Assembly: GCA_022836615.1 (NCBI GenBank)
Contig: MU405245.1
Coordinates: 230,082 to 294,081, forward strand
Direction of reading: 5' to 3'
Origin: Annulohypoxylon bovei var. microspora
Lineage: Eukaryota > Ascomycota > Sordariomycetes > Xylariales > Hypoxylaceae
DNA: 64,000 nt
The notes under the pieces were generated by a model. The model was not told the origin of the DNA. It searched no databases and saw nothing but the letters and a program-made list of their open reading frames with translations. Shown one piece after another: positions 58,116-64,000 of the stretch. Position 1 is the first letter of the stretch. Each line of letters begins with the position of its first letter. The position numbers and the translations under genes are program-made.

Positions 58116-60551
58116 TTACGTGAAGCTATTCCCACTTACGTCGTCGTCGCCAGCTTCCACGAGATCAAGCCACCCCCTAGTCCACGCCGCGAGCTCGTCG
58201 TCGCTCATCTGTTCAACCTTGCTGTCTTCCAGCTCGTCCGAATAAGAGTAAAAGAGGGGATCTAGCCCTTTCACCACCCCAGCCCGTAACCATGACCGCA
58301 GGACCTGACACATCGAGATCATCTCGCCATCTAGCGCATGGCGTGAGGGTGTAACCATCTGCTTAGCTGCTGAAAAGAGCCTCTCGCACTCGGCTGACAT
58401 GGGTTGTATGGTAAGGAAGTCGAGGGCCATCCTGGACAACGTTGGGTATTTTTCTCGACGATCGTGCCAGTAGCCGATGGGATCGTCAACCTCGCCGTCG
58501 CCCTTTTCCGGATGGCTGACCCAATGTTGATACTCATCCACTCCAGCTGGGAGTACAGGCATATCGTTGTCCCCGGATCCACTCCGATGGCTCTCACAAA
58601 AGGCTGCGAAGGGATTAGTTTGACGTCGCTGCCGCTTAGAAGCTCGGTGGCCACCCCGTTCCTGGGCCGGATCGGGCCGTTCCACGAAGCCCCGATACTG
58701 GGTATCCCAGACTGATTTCACGATCGCTCGGGCCCTCGTAACCCACTCAACTCGATCACTCCAGTGGTTATCAAACCAGGACCACCTATAAGCTGGGTGT
58801 AACGCGACGGCGGCGTAATAGATCGGGGTCTCGTCTAATAACACGTAATAGTCGTTGAGCTTATCCCAGGCCAGGTTTATATTGACCCGGAGAAATTCGC
58901 CATCAGGGTATCCCTCGGCCAACACCTTGAACTCCTCCAGCTTTTCCAATAGGAATTCGAACCCTAATAAGACGTCCCATATATTGCCGTATGATCCAGT
59001 CCAACCCCTCTTACGCTTTCTAATCATCCCATCCCCCTCGAGCAATCGTACAGTAGCCTCGAATAACCCCAGTATCTCCGTGAGAATCTCAATAACCTCC
59101 CAATCCTTGTCGGAAAGCTGGTTTTCAGTACGGCAGATAAAGGGCTTCTTCAACTTAAGCCGTGCCCCCGTACGTTTACTGCGGCTGTTTTGCTCCCACT
59201 GCTGCTTCTCATCCAGTTGTAATCGTTCAATATGACGTCGAATAAGAAGGGCTCGCCTCATCATATAAAACTGGGATAGCCACCGGGTAAGGTTATCGAG
59301 AATAACGTCGTAGATGCGATCGGTTGAATTCACTGGATCGGCTTGTTGGAGGGACTGTAGATGATTCGTAAGGGGGTCTTTTCGATGGATCTTACGTACG
59401 AGGTTATGAAGCTTTCCAACGGGGCCTTTCTGGCGCCAGCAATCGTGATCTTTTTCGTTGAGGGCTGGTTGGCCAGATATCTGTTCTTCAAAGGCTTCAA
59501 CGTTCGATCCGAATAGCAAGGCTTTCGCAGCGAGGTTGATCGTATGACCAAAACAGCGGCCTCGTCTTTCTGATCCCTTGAAACCTAATATATCCCCGAT
59601 TTCATCCATAGCTGTATCGTTATTTCCAGCGTTATCAAGGGTAAAATAGCCCACCTTATCCCTGATCCCATACTCATCGATAATCTGGATGAGCTGGTCA
59701 GCGATATTGGAGCCTGTGTGGCGCTCTGTAAGCTCTGGCATCCCCAGGATTAGCTTGCAAGGCCTGTTGTTTTCATCTCGAAAAAAACACGCAACGCCGT
59801 ACAAGGAAAGACGATTAGGAGATCGCCACCCATCAAAGGATAAATGTATCAACCCGGGAGACTTTCGTAACAGTTCTTTCACCTGGTCCTTATGTTTATG
59901 AAAGGCTTGTTGGATCCGGCTCTTGATCGTTTTATCGGAGAGATGGGCTTGGCGATGGGCAACTGAGGGATTTAAATATTCGAAAATGGCTCGGAGGGAC
60001 TTGCTTTCAGCGTGGGAGAAAGGGTGGTTATCTTCGACGATATGTTCAAATAATAAACGACGAAAGTGTTCAGGTTCGAAAGATCTGATCTGCTGATTGG
60101 CTATTTCTTGTTCTCGGGGGTGTTCGAGATTCAGTCTCATCATCGCGGCAACAGACCTATCAGGTCTCGTATTCCTTCTTCTAGATCTAGCCTCGCGGGA
60201 TGATCGTGTTTGACCTGGTGGTGCCACAATTCCATGATCACTGTACAGGTGGTTAAGGGCGTTTTGTATGCCATCAGAAACAAGCTGTTTAGGCTTAGAT
60301 CGAGGTGTTCTAATGATACAAACTTTGCAAACCCACAAGCGTTCCTGAGTAGCTGGGTTCGTAATATCGTGCCCCAGGCCCCAGGCCCAGCTTCGAGTCA
60401 CTCTGCACCGTTCAGTCAGTGAGAAGCCAGGGAAGTAAGACCAAAAGAGCCTCTCTTGCTCGGGAGTTAGATTAGCAAAACCGGATTCGATATCAGATTC
60501 GGGGGTGCTGCGAAGGCTATCAGCAATCGCGATGGGCTGTAAAGCTGACAT
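58116..60551 (-). CDS. hAT transposase, intact
   Basis: Single exon, 811 residues, ATG at 60551. It cuts and pastes the element in which it lies. An N-terminal BED-type zinc finger is suggested by WVCKVC (C75, C78) with HLYSDH (H101, H106). The RNase-H-like catalytic core shows Asp in LSFDGWRSPN (D240) and Asp in YFTLDNAGNND (D306), followed by the CFGHTINLAAKALLF helix. The C-terminal dimerisation block is complete: DPIGYWHDRREKYPTLSRMALDFLTIQPMSAECERLFSAAKQMV. No internal stop or frameshift is seen, so the copy may still be active. A basic segment (RSSREARSRRRNTRP) near residue 117 could be a nuclear signal. Confidence 0.95.
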   Translation of the reverse strand: MSALQPIAIADSLRSTPESDIESGFANLTPEQERLFWSYFPGFSLTERCRVTRSWAWGLGHDITNPATQERLWVCKVCIIRTPRSKPKQLVSDGIQNALNHLYSDHGIVAPPGQTRSSREARSRRRNTRPDRSVAAMMRLNLEHPREQEIANQQIRSFEPEHFRRLLFEHIVEDNHPFSHAESKSLRAIFEYLNPSVAHRQAHLSDKTIKSRIQQAFHKHKDQVKELLRKSPGLIHLSFDGWRSPNRLSLYGVACFFRDENNRPCKLILGMPELTERHTGSNIADQLIQIIDEYGIRDKVGYFTLDNAGNNDTAMDEIGDILGFKGSERRGRCFGHTINLAAKALLFGSNVEAFEEQISGQPALNEKDHDCWRQKGPVGKLHNLVRKIHRKDPLTNHLQSLQQADPVNSTDRIYDVILDNLTRWLSQFYMMRRALLIRRHIERLQLDEKQQWEQNSRSKRTGARLKLKKPFICRTENQLSDKDWEVIEILTEILGLFEATVRLLEGDGMIRKRKRGWTGSYGNIWDVLLGFEFLLEKLEEFKVLAEGYPDGEFLRVNINLAWDKLNDYYVLLDETPIYYAAVALHPAYRWSWFDNHWSDRVEWVTRARAIVKSVWDTQYRGFVERPDPAQERGGHRASKRQRRQTNPFAAFCESHRSGSGDNDMPVLPAGVDEYQHWVSHPEKGDGEVDDPIGYWHDRREKYPTLSRMALDFLTIQPMSAECERLFSAAKQMVTPSRHALDGEMISMCQVLRSWLRAGVVKGLDPLFYSYSDELEDSKVEQMSDDELAAWTRGWLDLVEAGDDDVSGNSFT

Positions 60552-61386
60552 ATTAACGATAATAATCAGTAAAATATAAGGTATTCAAAAAGGTATTATT
60601 TTCAATTCAAAAACAGGTATAATAGATAGATGCTTACAGTATTCAGGAGAAAAACGCGTTATTTGTTTTCATATGGGGCGGTAATTTGAGTAATGATCAA
60701 AGCTTTCGTTCAAAATAACGGTGAGGCTGAAAAGTTTAAATTATGTAATCCAGGTTATTTTCGTAAATAACTTGCGAATTATAACGTCAGTAACATTATG
60801 ATATATATAAATAAATTCCTTGAATTCGGGGCTTCATTTTGATATATGTTTCGTAATATATGAAGTTATTTATGGTATGTAAAGTTTAAGTGTTATTATT
60901 ATCGTTGTTTTTATATTTGAAAACATACATAATAATTTCACGTTTTACTTGAATTAGGTTTTACAACCAGTAATATAGCTGTTATAATAATTATATATAT
61001 ATAAATGATGAGAAAAATTCGATCATTATAATGGTATATTTTATTTTATTTAACAAAAATAACTGCGTGCGTAATTATAATATTTGTTATATTTGAAGGT
61101 AAAATTTTACCAACGCCACATATATTCACTTGCCACAATAGTTGCCACAGAAGTTTTTTGCTAATATCTGTTAGTACTACCACCAAATTTAGCAGTAATC
61201 CTTAACAATTACTAATAGTGGGGTTCAGTATCCACTAAAACTCCACAGTTAGTACACCATATTACACCAACTCAACTCACGATGGCTTCGTTGAATTGGG
61301 TTGGTTTAGCTCCACTTAAATAAAACTGGGTCCGTTGAATTGAATTGGTTGAATTGATTACGCGTTGGTGTACACCAGTGGATTAA
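60552..61386. other. AT-rich 5' region of the hAT element
   Basis: 835 bp between the transposase ATG and the right inverted repeat. Extremely AT-rich (TATATATATA near 60997-61005) up to about 61250, then subterminal repeats. It must contain the transposase promoter; no coding frame. Confidence 0.6.
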
Positions 61387-61408
61387 GGTGTAGTTGTTCC
61401 GAGCACTG
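61387..61408 (-). repeat. Right terminal inverted repeat of the hAT element
   Basis: 22 bp ending CCGAGCACTG, exact reverse complement of 57939-57960. Confidence 0.95.
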
Positions 61409-61416
61409 GTTCAAAA
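61409..61416. repeat. Right 8 bp target-site duplication
   Basis: GTTCAAAA directly after the CACTG end, identical to 57931-57938. Confidence 0.95.
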
Positions 61417-63098
61417 TATGGGAGGCGTGAGTATTTGAATAATTGGAACATGTATGTTGCTAATAGTATGCCAATAGAGCTCGCGCTACGTCTGCCGCTC
61501 CCCCTTTCTTTAAGTCCTTTCAGAAAAACGAAACCCGGAACACCTACCTCGACGGCGCTCTCTACCACAATAACCCAGTATGGGTCGCTCATCACGAGAG
61601 AAAGCTCATTTGGGGTGATGTAGCGCATTCCCCTCCAGACATTCCCCTCCCGGTCGGCACGGGAACGAATTCCCTAGAGTTCGATGAACACTTCCTTCAT
61701 TCGACCCAGGAGTCAGACCCGTCTTCGCGTACAAGACCGAAGACCCGCAAAAGGACCTCTTTGCCCCACTCGCTATTAAGTATAGCTACGGGTCGGTTCG
61801 ATAATTTGCTTGAATGCAACAAAATTTGGAGCAATTACATGGCCGAGACTTCTTCCTCGGACCATAGTAGGATCTCTAGTATGAATAGGCGTCGGTTTAT
61901 CCGCATCAATCCAGATCTGCGCTTCAAAGTTCCGCGATTAGATGCTGTTGACGAGCTTGGGCGTCTTGAAACAGCCGCAATGGATAATCTTGATGCAAAC
62001 AAGCCGAAGGCTAGAGAGGTCGCCCACAGGCTCATTGCTAGCACCTTCTTTTTCGAGAAAGATCGTAATCAGTGAGACCTGTGGCGAATGGTTACGAATG
62101 TATTGGTTAGTATTTTATCTTATTTTGGCATATTTCTATGGCTTCATAAGCTAAGACCAGCAGGGCGGATTCTATGCAGGTTCACCAACTCTTCGGATGA
62201 AATGAAGGCATTGGGAAGCTTCTTGAGGAAGAGTCTCCAGGCACATTTCGAGCCATTCTTTGTGGTAGAAGAAGATAGCTACCTAGGAGACGAAATCAAG
62301 CATACTATCAACGAGAACATCATCAACGACATGTATCTCCGAGGCCGGTTCGACATGCCAAATATTAAGATACACATGTCTAAAGAACTTGCCGTTACGA
62401 CTATCTCACTGTCACTGCAAAACGGAAGTTATCCTTACACGGCGAACTCATACCTTCCCATCAGCGGCTTTCCAAGAGAGCTTGTGGGAGAAGATAATAA
62501 GGAAATAGGTAAGTCTAAGTGTCCTAGTTAAAGCTTGGCATTTATAAAAGGTAGCAGCTAAATTTGAAATGAAGTTTCGAGGCCCCGTCCTAGGCTATTC
62601 CAACCCCGTCACAGTGGCGAGTACCGGAACTCAATGCCTCACCGATTCCATAGCCTCAGGTCTTCAGCTAGCCTGCGGCGTTTGTCTTCTCGGAAAGACC
62701 TACGGAAAGTGTTTTCTGATAGTGGCATCCCAACAACCGAGACAGAAAAAGCACCATCACCACCGTCACTAGAAGTCCCATTCGCACCTAACGATGTCGC
62801 TAGGTGGGTGAACGATCGTGCTATGTCGCAGGAGCAGTTTGTCCATGAGCTGGAAGCGTAGTTTGGAATGAAATATGCAGAAATCTCGTGTTTCCGTTAA
62901 AGTCATCTTTACCTATATTGAATCTCCTTTTTCTTGGAGGATTTCGACTCGTACCCGACCGAACATAGACAGTGAACAACGAATCTCATCTGAAATATAT
63001 GGCCTGAAATATATTAACTAGGTTAAGCCGCTTAGTTCCTTGCAGGAATAAACACCAAACGCCTCGTGATAATGCATGTGATTTCCAACATCATCCCG

Positions 63099-63641
63099 TC
63101 ATACGTGTTGTGCGAGCCAGCGGAAACCATTTCCATACCCTTGCCGCAAAACCACAGAGCACATAAAAAGCTCAATAGGTCGATACATCACCTGCTCGAT
63201 GCCAAGCTGATAACGCAGCGCATCCTCAGAGACGGCGTAGGGGTGGTCGATCTTATTACCCAAGATCATGAACGGCACATCCCGTAGTTCCTCTACCGCA
63301 AGAAGTGCCAATAACTCTTCTCTAGCTTCGTCGAAACGCTCGGGATCCTTGGCGTCGACCATGAACACGACGCCGGTTACCTCGGGGAAGTAATCTCGCC
63401 AAAGGCGTCTGGCTTGCTGATGGCCGCCGAGATCGAACGTGGTGCAGCGCAAGTTGCCGATAATCAGCTCGTGTGATGTAGGGTGTATGGTCGGTTGTAG
63501 AGCACCAAGATGGTCTCTTATGAGCCTGAGCATCAATGTTGACTTGCCGGCATTGTCAAGTCCGAGAAGAAGGATCTTTGCTCGCTTCTTGAAAAGGCCG
63601 AGATAGATGCAGGCATTATAGAGTGTATCAAGGATCCACAT
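63099..63641 (-). CDS. SAR1-like small GTPase, intronless
   Basis: Single exon, 180 residues, ATG at 63641. SAR1 starts COPII coat assembly at ER exit sites. The N-terminal amphipathic segment MWILDTLYNACIYLGLF matches the Sar1 membrane-inserting helix. GTPase motifs are GLDNAGKST (G1; Sar1 normally has GKTT), PTIHPTSHEL (switch 1, T present), FDLGGHQQARRLWRDYFPEV (G3), LGNKIDHP (G4) and FMCSVVLRQGYGNGFRWLAQHV at the C-terminus. Compared with typical Sar1 (about 189 residues), it lacks the Lys/Gly-rich loop before RPIELFMCS. Fungal SAR1 genes usually have several introns, so this looks like a divergent or retro-derived paralogue. It could also be the only Sar1 gene of the organism; this cannot be decided from the window. 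Confidence 0.85.
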   Translation of the reverse strand: MWILDTLYNACIYLGLFKKRAKILLLGLDNAGKSTLMLRLIRDHLGALQPTIHPTSHELIIGNLRCTTFDLGGHQQARRLWRDYFPEVTGVVFMVDAKDPERFDEAREELLALLAVEELRDVPFMILGNKIDHPYAVSEDALRYQLGIEQVMYRPIELFMCSVVLRQGYGNGFRWLAQHV

Positions 63642-64000
63642 GGTGTCGACGTGTATTGGTTTTCTTTTTTGCCTCGGGAAGTGGTGGGATATTAGAAGAG
63701 AGGATGTTTTGGTATCTAGTAGTAAACAGCATGAAACATAGGAAGACTTACAGGAATTATTGATTAAATATCTACACTAGACACTTTTGGAGATATGATG
63801 GAAGTTTCGTGGCTATAACGTTAGAGCCACGGCGAAACTCTGAGTCTTAGAACTATATTTTAACCCCTTAAGCCACAAAAGTAGTTATTCTTGATATGGA
63901 AACAATTTGCCCGAACTTTAGGAGGGTTATTGTGTCGGGGTGATTTTTTTCGTGTCATAGAAATTTAACTCCGTTATCTCCGCGAATAAGGCATTTCTGG
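63642..64000. other. Right edge, upstream of the SAR1-like gene
   Basis: Contains a short inverted repeat, GTTTCGTGGCT with AGCCACGGCGAAAC at about 63806-63838, sharing GGCGAAACTCT with the 42.2-42.5 kb region. No gene seen. Confidence 0.4.

Larger units (their letters stand above)
57939..61408 (-). mobile_element. Complete hAT-superfamily DNA transposon, 3470 bp
   Basis: Bounded by perfect 22 bp terminal inverted repeats beginning CAGTGCTCGG (57939-57960 and 61387-61408) and a perfect 8 bp duplication GTTCAAAA (57931-57938, 61409-61416). Both CAGTG ends and 8 bp duplications are hAT hallmarks. Subterminal regions repeat TTGAATTGGTGTAGTTGG-like units in both orientations, including a hairpin AACTACACCAA/TTGGTGTAGTT near 57951-57999; such repeats usually serve as transposase-binding sites. 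It carries one intact gene on the minus strand. About 0.8 kb of very AT-rich noncoding DNA lies between the gene start and the right end. It is inserted in the patatin domain of the surrounding gene. Confidence 0.96.
54591..62861 (+). pseudogene. Broken multi-domain gene: Cys-rich finger, GTPase-like P-loop, RING-like finger, patatin phospholipase
   Basis: Before decay it encoded a large intron-rich protein. An N-terminal finger (CFTCKSAN...C...FC, 54618 on) is followed by RPHEKA and TTWFGVGRDSA. A P-loop GQTGAGKST spans the junction of exons 54591-54996 and 55050-55175. G3-like DCEG (55363-55374) and G4-like NATD (56039-56050) lie in the next exons (55304-55408, 55579-55876, 55935-56619). 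Exon 56667-57290 ends with a RING-like finger (CFSCLRELPEHALPCGHVLCLPC). The patatin domain follows: DGGGVRG across 57290/57338, nucleophile GTSTGG across 57445/57498, and catalytic DGA at 61551. Lesions: TAA at 54690-54692 in place of a Gln-type codon (FCN-stop-CW), TAG at 57414-57416 (LPL-stop-YFFD), a hAT insertion at 57939-61408, and a frameshift near 62067-62080 between FEKDRN and VANGYEC. Later exons (62161-62508 on) end with AMSQEQFVHELEA at 62861. The splice near 57836-57900 is uncertain. Confidence 0.82.

Noticed and set aside
1..64000. CRISPR arrays, bacterial operons, riboswitches
   Set aside because: The window is eukaryotic nuclear DNA; no regularly spaced direct repeats or related structures were seen.

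Overview
The window is nuclear DNA of a filamentous ascomycete (Pezizomycotina, most likely Sordariomycetes). The support is short 48-90 nt spliceosomal introns with GTATGT/GTAAGT/GTGAGT donors and YAG acceptors, fungal-only families (HET domain, Goodbye-type STAND protein, copper-fist factor, ATRR reductase, DUF3445) and an intron-containing tRNA-Ser. Sequence alone does not fix the genus.

Layout. 1-4.7 kb: the 5' part of a STAND/NLR-like gene (Goodbye, P-loop NTPase, TPR, Cys-rich end) that runs off the left edge. 5.7-13.8 kb: SRR1-like protein, a HET-domain gene broken by one in-frame TAG, a START/SRPBCC-like small protein, a secreted flavinylated FAD oxidase and a six-cysteine small secreted protein. 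17-29 kb: DUF3445 haem-type protein, mitochondrial ETF-ubiquinone oxidoreductase, an alanine-rich secreted protein and a complete A-T-R-R carboxylate reductase of the glycine-betaine-reductase type. 29-35 kb is gene-poor and holds a 214 bp MITE-like element. 35-50 kb is mostly housekeeping: TATA-binding protein, a fructosyl-amino-acid/saccharopine-oxidase-like flavoenzyme, the splicing factor U2SURP/SR140, a Mac1/GRISEA-type copper regulator, an RE-rich nuclear protein and tRNA-Ser(AGA). 50-64 kb is accessory: a C2H2-like protein, an atypical SDR, a decayed multi-domain gene (Cys-rich finger, GTPase-like P-loop domain, RING-like finger, patatin phospholipase) split by an intact hAT transposon, and an intronless SAR1-like GTPase.

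Three of the genes (Goodbye-STAND, HET, GTPase-RING-patatin) belong to or resemble fungal non-self-recognition/cell-death families. Two of these are inactivated: one by a single nonsense codon, the other by two nonsense codons, a frameshift and the transposon. The strongest observation is the hAT element, 57939-61408, with perfect 22 bp terminal inverted repeats, a perfect 8 bp target duplication and an intact 811-codon transposase, sitting inside the patatin domain. The combination of GTPase-like motifs, RING-like finger and patatin in one gene is the best candidate for a poorly described defence-type protein. All gene models were built by hand from reading frames, splice sites and remembered family motifs; no database search was run.
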